A DNA stretch of 22,401 nt from JAFDVL01 sp031409955 (GTDB lineage: Bacteria > Acidobacteriota > Blastocatellia > RBC074), in assembly GCA_031409955.1 (NCBI GenBank), contig JANNYF010000284.1, forward strand, positions 1 to 22,401, written 5' to 3'. Made by a program: the position numbers and the translations under genes. The notes beneath the pieces are model-generated. The model ran no database searches. It saw nothing but the letters and a program-made list of their open reading frames with translations, and was not told the origin of the DNA. Shown piece after piece: positions 1-7,721 of this stretch. Numbering within the stretch: position 1 is the first letter of the stretch; the number at the start of each line of letters is the position of its first letter.

Positions 1-259
1 TGGTCTTTGAAAATTAAATTCGGCAAGCGAAGGGGTTTGACTTTCGACCCAGCGGGTCGCCTGAGCGTAGGCAGGTCGTTCACGGCCTGTGGGGGGGAAA
101 ACATCGTCCGTCCCAGCGGGACGGTTGAGCGAAACCGGTGCTGATTCAATCGTCCCGCTGGGACGGACGTGCCGTTGATCTGCGTAAACAGGCCGTGAAC
201 GACCTGCCTACGCTCAAGCGCCCCGACGGGGCAGGGCCGGACTTAATTTTCAAAGACCA
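1..259. repeat. Nested palindromic element with matching terminal arms
   Basis: Three concentric pairs of inverted arms share one centre. The outer arms are 1-24 and 236-259 (22 of 24 bases match), the middle arms 59-90 and 188-219 (31 of 32), and the inner arms 105-123 and 151-169 (19 of 19). Smaller hairpins lie between them, such as CGACCCAGCGGGTCG at 45-59 and GCCCCGACGGGGC near 220-232. There is no open reading frame of note inside. Such symmetry suggests a MITE-like or REP-like non-coding mobile element, or a very large folded transcript. It lies just downstream of the 3' end of the CHAP gene and could stop or protect its mRNA. The left end coincides with the window edge, so a target-site duplication cannot be checked. 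Confidence 0.85.
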
Positions 260-336
260 TTAGTTGGTCGGACATTTCTTAAGTCAATGCCATTGCCTTA
301 GTTTGGGGTGGCCGCTTTATCGTTCCCACTCTCGGT

Positions 337-1350
337 TTACTCCGGCAAAATATATCCTTTAAATCGGTACTTCGCTCCCTTATCCAAATTGGTAAAGGGC
401 AAGAACGCGTCGCTTATCACCCAGCGACCTCTGGCATTCATTTCGGTAATAAACACGCCTTCCTCATTCACCGCTTCGACGAACGCAACATGTCCGGCAC
501 TGCCACGGCGCGTCCAGACCACAATTGCACCTTTGACGGCGGCTTTGGGATCGTCGGAAACGGTGCGCCCCTCGTCGGCAGCGTTGTCGAACCAGCGTCC
601 GCCATCACCGCTCCAGGTGACAGGTGTGCTGGTGAAGTCTTTCCACTTGCGCGCGGCATACCAGGTGCAATAGCCGGCAAAAAATTGATGCTCTGGCTTG
701 CTTTTCCAGACTGGCTCCGTGGCCTTCATCTCGGCTGTCGGGGTGGCGGTGCGAGCCATATTTTCAAACGTCACGGTGCGGGGACGGGTGGAGGATTTGG
801 GCGACCTCGTTTCGACCTGTCCGACATTCACAAGCAAGGGAGCCATCGTCAGCCGCACTGGCTCCTGGGCCGACGAGGGGAGCGCCTCAGCCAGCCGAAA
901 GGCCGCCAGTAGAGCAGTCAGGTTCCGGGCTTCGTGGGTCTCAAAATACAACTGAAAAGAACGTGTGGTGTGGGTGTTTCCTTTGAGTAAAAACAGTAAC
1001 GTGCCTTGGGCTTTACGGGTCGCATGAAAATCAGGCGCAAAGTCGAATTGGAGGGGAATCGCTTCATCCAAAACGGTGCCGCTGGAATTAACTTCAATCA
1101 GACGAATGGTGTTGGAAACAAAGATGCCGCGTGAGTGTACCGCTTTGAGCGCAACGGTGAAATTGATGGTAGCGGCGACGGGGCGGGTGTCTTGTTCGGT
1201 GTTGAGTGGTTCGACCGTAATCGGAATCCGATAGTTCCAGTTCACATTCCACCAGTTGGATTGTGCCAGCACTGACGAGGTGCTGCCAAACAAGAGCCAG
1301 AAGACAACCGCGTTCCAGCCTATTTTTCGGGGGCTTAGAGTTCGCATCAT
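337..1350 (-). CDS. Exported CHAP-domain peptidase/amidase
   Basis: This 337-residue protein has a hydrophobic signal peptide (about residues 10-30, likely cleaved after LAQ). Residues 33-140 form a beta-rich domain opening WWNVNWNYRIPITV, which resembles DUF2341-type domains. A Thr/Pro/Ser-rich linker covers about 160-215. The C-terminal CHAP domain covers about 220-335, with the expected catalytic Cys228 in GYCTWYAA and His287 in GHVAFVE. CHAP domains are NlpC/P60-like cysteine peptidases or amidases that usually cut peptidoglycan peptides, so a cell-wall role outside the cytoplasm is likely. The start overlaps the upstream gene's stop in an ATGA arrangement, which suggests translational coupling. 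A second ATG directly after the first sits better behind a GGAG (6 bases), so the start may be 3 bases later. The exact substrate is unknown. Confidence 0.85.
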   Translation of the reverse strand: MMRTLSPRKIGWNAVVFWLLFGSTSSVLAQSNWWNVNWNYRIPITVEPLNTEQDTRPVAATINFTVALKAVHSRGIFVSNTIRLIEVNSSGTVLDEAIPLQFDFAPDFHATRKAQGTLLFLLKGNTHTTRSFQLYFETHEARNLTALLAAFRLAEALPSSAQEPVRLTMAPLLVNVGQVETRSPKSSTRPRTVTFENMARTATPTAEMKATEPVWKSKPEHQFFAGYCTWYAARKWKDFTSTPVTWSGDGGRWFDNAADEGRTVSDDPKAAVKGAIVVWTRRGSAGHVAFVEAVNEEGVFITEMNARGRWVISDAFLPFTNLDKGAKYRFKGYILPE

Positions 1351-2618
1351 TTACTCCGAATCATTAACGCGGGGCCGGGCAATAACACTTCGAGGCCGTG
1401 CTGTTCGGTGTCTGCCAAAACTTCAATTCGATTTGTTCCGCGTTTTAGCAGCTTGGGATCAATGGCAAGCTGCCGATAGAGTACGTCCTGTTTGCTGCTG
1501 CCTGCAACCGCGAGCGGCGTGCCGTTCAGCGTGAAGGAATCTTGCACCTTGCCCGCGCCGCCATCCCAAATGACGACATTCAACTCAGCGCGCTCGATGC
1601 GCGCGGGATCAATATCCACTTCTATCGTGCAGGCTTTCTTCTCATTGTTACGCGACCAGAACGGCACCGGCAAGTCACGCGAGGGATACAACATCACGCG
1701 CGTGCCTCTCGGTTTGGTGACAGACAAGCCGCCAATCACGGGCGTGACGTAAGTGAATTCGGGATGCTCTTTGAAATGGACAATCGCGCGCACAGCCATT
1801 TCCTGCTGTTCCTGCAACATTGCTGTATCCCAATCCACTGAGAAGGGATATTGCTTCGCGGTGCCAACCAGCGCCAGCGGTTCTTTGTTTTTTGTCATTC
1901 CGTGCCAGCCATACGTCATCGTGTCGCCATTCTCATCGTAGCCCAAATAAAACCCTTGATACTCAACCGAAGCAATAACCAAATCGTCAGAACTAGATAG
2001 TTTCAATCGAATGGATTCTTGCTTTCCGAGCACTGCTTCCGCTTTGATGAGCGCATTGAATCCGCGCAGGCCGACCTTCTGCAAATCAGGATGATCGCGC
2101 TTGAGTTCAACTCGGAGCGCCGCGTTGTCTACAATGAAATGCCCCCAGAGACTCGTGCCGCGATCACACGCAAACTGAAACGCGTTGTAGCCATTGACCA
2201 GATCGGTCGGCTGCAAATACAGCGTCGGATATTGATGCGTGGAATGTTTGTTGTAGGTGCCGACATCCTGAATTGCATAGGAGCTGCGACCATTGACGGT
2301 GACGCGTTTGTTGGCGGTGCCGGGATTCCCACCCCACAATTCCAGATAGAGTTCGGCGCGATAAATTTGCCGCAAGTCTTCGGTAATCGGAATCAGCAGC
2401 ATCCCGTTTTCGCGGGCTTCGACACGTTGGCTGTATTGCGCATGGAGCACCACTTCCGGCGAATTGACGTGGAAACGGCTGTCAAACTTTGGATTGCCGT
2501 GTTCGATGCCAGGTTGATACCAATAGGTGCGGAAGAACTGGCCTTCCGGGTTTTGGGCGAAGGCGGAGAGGGAGAAAAGAAAGGCTAAAAGTAACGACCA
2601 GCGTATCGTGTGTTTCAT
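1347..2618 (-). CDS. Exported protein with duplicated beta-sandwich domain
   Basis: I do not recognise a named family. The ATG at 2618 is chosen because it opens a clear signal peptide (MKHTIRWSLLLAFLFSLSAFAQ, cleavage near residue 22); a longer frame would run back through the Doc-like gene. The mature protein seems to contain the same domain twice. Residues about 75-172 and 327-421 share the pattern RAEL...W.GG..G......NG, then a Y-x-x-L stretch, a LxxGxN turn, and an ending that resembles ALRV or ALMI. This looks like a carbohydrate-binding-type jelly roll. A third beta-rich segment (about 185-320) separates them. It lies 16 bases downstream of the doc-like stop and overlaps the CHAP gene by 4 bases, so it is probably cotranslated with the CHAP peptidase and may position it. 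Function is inferred only. Confidence 0.7.
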   Translation of the reverse strand: MKHTIRWSLLLAFLFSLSAFAQNPEGQFFRTYWYQPGIEHGNPKFDSRFHVNSPEVVLHAQYSQRVEARENGMLLIPITEDLRQIYRAELYLELWGGNPGTANKRVTVNGRSSYAIQDVGTYNKHSTHQYPTLYLQPTDLVNGYNAFQFACDRGTSLWGHFIVDNAALRVELKRDHPDLQKVGLRGFNALIKAEAVLGKQESIRLKLSSSDDLVIASVEYQGFYLGYDENGDTMTYGWHGMTKNKEPLALVGTAKQYPFSVDWDTAMLQEQQEMAVRAIVHFKEHPEFTYVTPVIGGLSVTKPRGTRVMLYPSRDLPVPFWSRNNEKKACTIEVDIDPARIERAELNVVIWDGGAGKVQDSFTLNGTPLAVAGSSKQDVLYRQLAIDPKLLKRGTNRIEVLADTEQHGLEVLLPGPALMIRSK

Positions 2619-2634
2619 GCGGAATTTGGGTTGT

Positions 2635-3033
2635 CTAAGCAAGGGGGCATGTGTGTGCGCGTAACCACGCTTCGATTTCGTCAACCTTCCAACGGTCTGC
2701 TTCGATGTGGTGAACCAATTGGATCGTTTCAGCAATGGTAGCGATTTGGCGAAAGCCATTGCGCCACAAAAAGACCGTCATCAACAATGTAGCTGTCCTT
2801 TTGTTCCCACCTTTCCAGGGATGATTCTTAACGAGGCCAAAACACATCGTCGCGGCTTGCCTGATGACGTCGGCGTTTTCGTAGTGGGCTGCTTGCGGTG
2901 AACGCGCAAGCGCAGATTCAATCAAGGTTCGATCTTCCACTCCAAAGCGCGTCTCGCCTTCCGCCTTCATCAACCGCAGATGTAACCAAACAGCTTCAGG
3001 AAAGGAAACATATTTTATGGAATCAATCGCCAA
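2635..3033 (-). CDS. Doc/Fic-family toxin of a type II toxin-antitoxin pair
   Basis: This 132-residue protein has the length of Doc (death-on-curing) toxins. It carries the core motif HPWKGGNKRT at residues 71-80, matching the Doc form HxFxxGNKR rather than the Fic form ending NGR. Trp replaces the usual Phe and Gly the usual acidic or Ala residue at the fifth position; the key His71, Asn77, Lys78 and Arg79 are kept. Characterised Doc from phage P1 phosphorylates elongation factor EF-Tu and stops translation; the same activity here is inference. The start is a TTG at 3033 inside the end of the upstream small gene (11-base overlap, GGAG about 10 bases before it), a typical coupled arrangement. 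No in-frame ATG sits near enough to preserve the N-terminus. Confidence 0.85.
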   Translation of the reverse strand: MAIDSIKYVSFPEAVWLHLRLMKAEGETRFGVEDRTLIESALARSPQAAHYENADVIRQAATMCFGLVKNHPWKGGNKRTATLLMTVFLWRNGFRQIATIAETIQLVHHIEADRWKVDEIEAWLRAHTCPLA

Positions 3034-3259
3034 GTCGCTTCATCTCCGCCAAGGTATCTTTGAGTTCGGCATATGCTAATTGAAATTCATGCTCTAACTC
3101 AGACCCAGGCGGCGGTAAGATTTCATAGCTAAGCTTTCCATCATTGACATAAAGAATTCCGATAGAGCCTTCCGCGACACCCAATGCTTGGGCCAGATCA
3201 GGGGCCAAATCAATGATCCATCCTTCTTTCGTTTTTTGCGGAACCATAACACTGCTCAT
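3023..3259 (-). CDS. Small antitoxin-like partner of the Doc toxin
   Basis: This is a 78-residue protein directly upstream of, and overlapping, the Doc-like gene, which is the antitoxin position. A good Shine-Dalgarno sequence (GAGAGG) lies about 6 bases before the ATG at 3259. Residues 10-50 look like a small beta-rich unit (EGWIIDLAPDLAQALGV, then GILYVNDGKLSYEILPP), perhaps an AbrB/MazE-like swapped-hairpin fold. Residues 54-78 form an acidic amphipathic helix (ELEHEFQLAYAELKDTLAEM) of the kind antitoxins use to cover the toxin's active site. It is not recognisably Phd. If it binds DNA it probably represses its own promoter in the 60-base gap up to 3318. The role is inferred mainly from position. 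Confidence 0.65.
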   Translation of the reverse strand: MSSVMVPQKTKEGWIIDLAPDLAQALGVAEGSIGILYVNDGKLSYEILPPPGSELEHEFQLAYAELKDTLAEMKRLGD

Positions 3260-3318
3260 AAGCTACCTCTCATTTTGATAATTGGTTCGCCTTAGTATGC
3301 CCCGTTCACTACACATTT

Positions 3319-4416
3319 TCAAAACGACTTCCGCCGCACTACGCGCACGCGATGCGTCTCGCTGTCACCGATGTAGATCGCGCCGTCACGATCTACAAAC
3401 ACGCCGTGCGGGCGCGCCATCTTACATTGGAGTGGATCGCCTTCTGGCCCGTCGCCGCGCTCACCTGTGCCAGCGACCAGTTCCAGTGTGCTTTTGCGAA
3501 CATCAATCATGCGAATCGAATGGCTTTCGGTGTCGGCGAAATACACATTGCCGTCAGGCGCGATGCTGATGCCTTTTGGCCCGGACAGCGTTGCGTCTTT
3601 CGCCGCGCCACCATTGCCCGTGAAGCCTTTTTGCCCGGTGCCTGCAATGTGATGAATCGTGTCCGCTTTCAGGTCCAGCTTGTACACCGCATTGCCTTCG
3701 CGCAGCGCGAGCCACATGTTGCCTTGCTTGTCGAAGTCAATTGCGCGGGGGCCGTTGAGCGGCGTGCCGACAATCTTGGCGCCATCGGGCGTCGGCTTCT
3801 TTTCGCCTGTGCCTGCGAAGGTAGTAATCACGCCCGTCTTCATTGCGACTTTGCGGATGCGCTGGTTTGCAATGTCGCAGATATACAAATCCCCACGCGC
3901 ATCGAATTGAATGCTGTGCGGCTGACTCATCATTGCGTCGGTCGCGTTGCCGCCATCGCCAGAGAAGCCTTGTGTGCCGTTGCCTGCGACAGTTGTGATG
4001 CGCTTTGTTTTCGCATCTACGCGGCGCACCGTGTGATTGAGGCGTTCGACAAAAAACAGGTTGCGCTGCTTGTCGAAACGGATTTCATACGGCTCATTCA
4101 ACTCCGCTTTCGTCGCCAACCCGCCATCGCCGCTGTAGCCCTTCTTGCCGCTTCCTGCAACTGTTGTGATGACACCGCTGCGATCCACGCGGCGAATGAC
4201 GTGATTGTTCGTGTCGCAGAGATACAGCGCACCATCCGGGCCGCGCACAATGCCGAAGGGCTGATCCAGTTTTGCGTTGGTTGCGGGTGCGCCATCGCCG
4301 GAGTAACCTGCCTGCCCAATTCCGGCGAAAGTTTCGATGCGCCATTGGGATTGCGCGAAACTGTCGCTGCAACCAACAACCACGAATAACATTGCGGCGC
4401 GAATTATTTGTTTCAT
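3319..4416 (-). CDS. Exported six-bladed NHL-repeat propeller
   Basis: The ATG at 4416 gives a 365-residue protein with a signal sequence. VVGC at residues 13-16 fits a lipobox, so it may be a lipoprotein; cleavage after FAQ is the alternative. The rest is six NHL-type repeats. Each starts with a variant of AGxGxxGxxGDGxxA and then a P-x-x-I/V ... D-x-x-G-x-hydrophobic-Y ... D-x-x-x-H-x-I-R strand pattern, ending with LVAGTGERGDG and the last blade. Repeat four is divergent (EKKPTPDGAKIVGTPL). NHL propellers are binding platforms, not proven enzymes, and such proteins are abundant in Acidobacteria and Planctomycetes. The gene is divergent from the DUF1080 gene across a 112-base gap. An AGGAG lies about 12 bases before the start. 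Confidence 0.85.
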   Translation of the reverse strand: MKQIIRAAMLFVVVGCSDSFAQSQWRIETFAGIGQAGYSGDGAPATNAKLDQPFGIVRGPDGALYLCDTNNHVIRRVDRSGVITTVAGSGKKGYSGDGGLATKAELNEPYEIRFDKQRNLFFVERLNHTVRRVDAKTKRITTVAGNGTQGFSGDGGNATDAMMSQPHSIQFDARGDLYICDIANQRIRKVAMKTGVITTFAGTGEKKPTPDGAKIVGTPLNGPRAIDFDKQGNMWLALREGNAVYKLDLKADTIHHIAGTGQKGFTGNGGAAKDATLSGPKGISIAPDGNVYFADTESHSIRMIDVRKSTLELVAGTGERGDGPEGDPLQCKMARPHGVFVDRDGAIYIGDSETHRVRVVRRKSF

Positions 4417-4442
4417 TCTCTGCCTCTGCTCCTGTGAATTGC

Positions 4443-4470
4443 TTGACTTAAAGTGGTCTGACCATAGAAT
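4443..4470 (+). promoter_or_regulatory. Candidate sigma-70-like promoter for DUF1080 gene
   Basis: TTGACT (4443-4448) and TAGAAT (4465-4470) are separated by 16 bases in the divergent gap, giving a predicted start near 4477 and a leader of about 50 bases before the ATG at 4529. Both boxes match consensus at five of six positions or close to it. The call rests on sequence match only, and Acidobacteriota promoters are poorly mapped. Confidence 0.4.
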
Positions 4471-4528
4471 TACGGTAGCACGTTTGGTGAGCCGTATTCT
4501 CGGCGCACACACTTCCGAAAGCAACCGT

Positions 4529-5185
4529 ATGAAAAAGACTCTCGCTATTTTATTTGGGATCGTAATGATGAGTTCACTGATACTTTCGAAGCACCAAATT
4601 GAAAGTGAAAAAGGCTTTGTCCCTTTATTTGACGGGAAGTCGTTGAAGGGTTGGAAACTGATGCGTGGTCACGGCCCCGGCTATGTCATCAAAGACGGAA
4701 CGATTGTTTGTCCCGCAGATGGCGGCGGGAATCTGTACACGGAAAAAGAGTACGCCAATTTCGCCTTCCGCTTTGAATTCAAAGTCGAACCCGGCGGCAA
4801 CAATGGGGTTGGCATTCGCGCGCCCCTTGACGGCGATGCCGCATATCAGGGGATGGAAATTCAAATCCTCGATGACCAACACGAAAAATACAAAGGCAAG
4901 ATCAAGTCCGAACAGCATCACGGCTCGGTCTATGACGTGATCCCGGCGCGCACAGGCTTTCTGAAACCCGCTGGCGAATGGAACTCCGAAGAGATCATGG
5001 CCAATGGCAGCCGCATTCGCGTGACGCTGAACGGCGTGATTATTCTGGATGCGGATTTGAGTTTGGTGAACGAAGCAGAGGTATTGAAGAAGCATCCGGG
5101 ACTGCGCAATAAAACTGGGCACCTTGGATTTTTGGGACACGGCTCGTTGGTTGAGTTTCGCAACATCAGGATCAAGACATTGTAA
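4529..5185 (+). CDS. DUF1080 family protein (3-keto-disaccharide hydrolase-like)
   Basis: This 218-residue protein has a short hydrophobic N-terminus (residues 3-20), so it is likely exported or membrane-tethered. Residues 29-216 are one DUF1080 (PF06439) jelly-roll domain. It shows the hallmark opening FVPLFDGKSLKGWKL, a GxxW/V-x-I-x-DGxI strand, LYTEKEYANFAFRFEFK, a NNGVGIRAPL segment, YQGMEIQILDD and the closing GHLGFLGHG...EFRNIRIK. The family includes enzymes cleaving 3-keto-glycosides, and the fold resembles concanavalin-like carbohydrate binders. The start ATG at 4529 is chosen because it opens the signal-like segment; the ribosome site is weak. It is followed 53 bases later by a DUF1549/DUF1553 gene and probably shares its transcript. 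The substrate is not visible from sequence. Confidence 0.85.
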   Translation: MKKTLAILFGIVMMSSLILSKHQIESEKGFVPLFDGKSLKGWKLMRGHGPGYVIKDGTIVCPADGGGNLYTEKEYANFAFRFEFKVEPGGNNGVGIRAPLDGDAAYQGMEIQILDDQHEKYKGKIKSEQHHGSVYDVIPARTGFLKPAGEWNSEEIMANGSRIRVTLNGVIILDADLSLVNEAEVLKKHPGLRNKTGHLGFLGHGSLVEFRNIRIKTL

Positions 5186-5238
5186 GCCGCTGCCTGCGCT
5201 CCCAAGATTTAGCTCTCATTTCTCAACTGGAGATGGTT

Positions 5239-7491
5239 ATGACGCAAAACAAATTATTCAAGTTCTCAATGCTGAGTTTGGCATTTATCTGTATCGGCTG
5301 GGCAGTTGCGGATGATCCGAAGTTCAAGCCTTCCCATCTCAAACACTGGGCGTATAAACCCGTCGTCAAACCCGCCGTGCCGACCGTGCAAAGTAAGGCG
5401 TGGGGCAAGAACGACGTAGATGCCTTCATCCTGCGTGAACTGGAAAAGAAGCAACTCGCGCCGTCGAAATCTGCCGACAAAATCACGCTGCTGCGACGCG
5501 CAACGTTCGATTTGACGGGCCTGCCGCCAACACCGAAAGAAGTACACGCATTCATCGCCGACAAATCACCAAAAGCTTTTGAGAGGGTGGTAGATCGCTT
5601 GCTCGCCGCGCCGCAGTACGGTGAAAAGTGGGGACGCCATTGGCTCGACCTCGCGCGCTATGCCGAGAGTGACGGCTTCAAAGCGGACGACACGCGCCCG
5701 AATATATGGCGCTACCGCGATTACGTCATCAAAGCCTTCAATGAAGACAAGCCATACGACCGCTTCATCAAAGAACAAATCGCGGGCGATGAATTGTGGC
5801 CGGACAATTCTGATGCACTGGTGGCGACGGGCTTCAATCGGCATTATCCCGATGAATACAACGCACGCAATTTGATGCAGCGGCGGCAGGAGATTCTGAA
5901 CGACATCACGGACACTGTCGGCGCGGTGTTTTTAGGCACGACGTATGCCTGTGCGCGCTGCCACGATCACAAATACGATCCGGTCTTGCACAAGGATTAT
6001 TACAAGCTGCAAGCCTTCTTTGCTGCGACGCGGGCGAAGGATGATTACGTGTTGGTTTCGGCGACGGAGCAAGCCGATTACAAACGCAAGCAAGCGATTT
6101 GGGACGCGCAAACCAAAGACCTGCGCACCGAAATCGCCAAGCTCGAAATGCCGTACGTCAAAGCCATGTATGACGACAACTTCGAGAAGTTTCCAGCCGA
6201 GATTCAAACCTCTCTCACAACGCCGTCTGAGAAGCGCGACTCGATGCAATGGCTGATGTATCACAAGGCGCAATGGCAGTTATATTACGGCGTAGACGAA
6301 GACGGCAACGGCGTCAAAAACAAGCTCAAAGGCGAGCAGAAAAAACAGTGGGAAGAGTTACGCGCCAAACTGGCAACCTTCGACAACATCAAACCCAAGC
6401 CTTTGCCGATTGGCTCCGGCATCACTGACGTGGGCAAAGAAGCGCCGAAGCATCATTTGTTGATTGGTGGCGGCTACGAAAATTATGGCGAGGAACTACA
6501 GCCCGGCTATTTGACGATCATTGACAAAGCGTCGGCGAACATCGTGCCGCCGACCAACTGCGAATCCACCGGACGCCGCACGGCATTGGCAAATTGGCTG
6601 ACGGATCCGCAGAATCCGCTTGTCGCGCGCGTGATGGTGAATCGCATTTGGCATTATCATTTCGGACGCGGCATCGTCGGCTCGCCGAGCGATTTCGGGA
6701 TGATGCGCGAATTGGAGACGCATCGGGAATTGCTGGATTACCTCGCCGCCACCTTCGTCGAAAAAGGCTGGAGCATCAAGGCGATGCACAAGCTGATGAT
6801 GCTTTCCAGCACGTATCAACAGGCTTCCGACCACTCTGAAATCGCTGCGGCAAAAGACCCGGACAATGGACTGCTCTGGAAATTCCGGCGGCAACGGTTG
6901 AGCGGCGAGGAAATCCGCGACTCCATCTTGGCGGTCAGTGGCAAGCTGAATCGCACGATGGGTGGGCCAAGCGTGTTCCCTGACATCCCGAAAGAAATGG
7001 AAGTACGTGGCGGTTGGAATCGCAAAGAGGCAGAAGACGCCAAGCATCGTCGCAGCGTCTATGTGTTTGTGCGCCGCAACTCGCGCTATCCAATGTTTCA
7101 GGCGTTCGATATGCCCGACACGCACGAAAGTTGCGCACGGCGAACTACGACCACGACGGCCCCGCAAGCGCTGTCGCTGCTGAATGACAAAGCGATGCTG
7201 AGCGCCGCGCTTAGTTTTGCTGAACGCGCGATGACGGGGTCCACCAGTGACAATTGGGTGAAGCAAGCGTATCTGCTGGCCTACGCGCGCACGCCGGACG
7301 TGCAGGAACGTGCATTGGCTGCGGCATTTTTGCAGAAGCAGGCCGCGCTGCTCAAAGCGCGACTGGACGAAAAGAAACCGCTCGCCTTGCCCGCGAATAT
7401 GCGCGGGGGCGTTGATCCGGCAATGGCCGCCGCCTTCGTGGATTTTTGTCACGTCCTCATCAACGCGAATGAGTTCGTTTATGTCAATTGA
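5239..7491 (+). CDS. DUF1549/DUF1553 protein lacking the PSCyt1 domain
   Basis: This protein of about 750 residues is exported by a signal peptide ending near WAVA (residue 24). The start at 5239 has GGAGA five bases upstream; an ATG six bases earlier overlaps that site. DUF1549 covers about 55-262, with ATFDLTGLPPTP, WLDLARYAES and a CARCHDHKYDP motif (C238, C241, H242). A long variable insert follows. DUF1553 covers about 446-735, with RTALANWLTDPQNPLVARV, NRIWHYHFGRGIVG and late NANEFVYVN. The usual N-terminal PSCyt1 cytochrome domain is absent, unlike its relative at 9487. The CxxCH motif could bind haem or a metal; within DUF1549 it is conserved but uncharacterised. It likely forms a transcription unit with the DUF1080 gene. 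No DUF1501 partner follows directly. Function remains unknown for the family. Confidence 0.9.
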   Translation: MTQNKLFKFSMLSLAFICIGWAVADDPKFKPSHLKHWAYKPVVKPAVPTVQSKAWGKNDVDAFILRELEKKQLAPSKSADKITLLRRATFDLTGLPPTPKEVHAFIADKSPKAFERVVDRLLAAPQYGEKWGRHWLDLARYAESDGFKADDTRPNIWRYRDYVIKAFNEDKPYDRFIKEQIAGDELWPDNSDALVATGFNRHYPDEYNARNLMQRRQEILNDITDTVGAVFLGTTYACARCHDHKYDPVLHKDYYKLQAFFAATRAKDDYVLVSATEQADYKRKQAIWDAQTKDLRTEIAKLEMPYVKAMYDDNFEKFPAEIQTSLTTPSEKRDSMQWLMYHKAQWQLYYGVDEDGNGVKNKLKGEQKKQWEELRAKLATFDNIKPKPLPIGSGITDVGKEAPKHHLLIGGGYENYGEELQPGYLTIIDKASANIVPPTNCESTGRRTALANWLTDPQNPLVARVMVNRIWHYHFGRGIVGSPSDFGMMRELETHRELLDYLAATFVEKGWSIKAMHKLMMLSSTYQQASDHSEIAAAKDPDNGLLWKFRRQRLSGEEIRDSILAVSGKLNRTMGGPSVFPDIPKEMEVRGGWNRKEAEDAKHRRSVYVFVRRNSRYPMFQAFDMPDTHESCARRTTTTTAPQALSLLNDKAMLSAALSFAERAMTGSTSDNWVKQAYLLAYARTPDVQERALAAAFLQKQAALLKARLDEKKPLALPANMRGGVDPAMAAAFVDFCHVLINANEFVYVN

Positions 7492-7721
7492 GCCGTCAAG
7501 CATTTCGCCGCTGATTCTTGTGTGGTACAGTTTGCGCGTCACGAAATTTCATACTTAAATTTGATTCGTTCACAGACTCTGTTGTTCCCTCTTGGACTTA
7601 TATCAGTAATTCTTCTGGTGAAGTCACAACGCGGCTCAGTCCCCCTGACCGCAAAACCGTAACATTCGAGCGTTGATGTTTTGCGCTTGTTTCCATCAAC
7701 TTCAATCCGAAGGAGGAATTT
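7492..7721. other. Intergenic region, no gene seen
   Basis: This is a 230-base gap between the DUF1553 gene and the small membrane protein. I find no coding frame with support and no convincing terminator hairpin. An AT-rich stretch at about 7541-7565 could contain a -10 element (TTAAAT at 7555-7560, with TTGCGC 17 bases upstream), which would suit a separate promoter for the stress-type membrane protein, but the match is weak. Confidence 0.4.

Noticed and set aside
1..259. CRISPR-like array from the repeated CAGCGGG/CCGCTGG strings
   Set aside because: The strings are arms of inverted repeats in opposite orientation; there are no regular direct repeats with spacers.
2619..2759. Longer N-terminus for the beta-sandwich protein
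   Set aside because: It would overlap the Doc-like gene by 125 bases and bury the signal peptide that starts at 2618.
3352..4389. Long plus-strand open frame of 345 codons opposite the NHL propeller
   Set aside because: It is the antisense of a clear repeat protein; its own residues show no family features and the repeats in it simply mirror the NHL periodicity.
6496..7542. Minus-strand open frame of 348 codons inside the first DUF1553 gene
   Set aside because: It is antisense to a well-conserved domain and its composition (rich in His, Arg, Ala) is typical of GC-skewed shadow frames.
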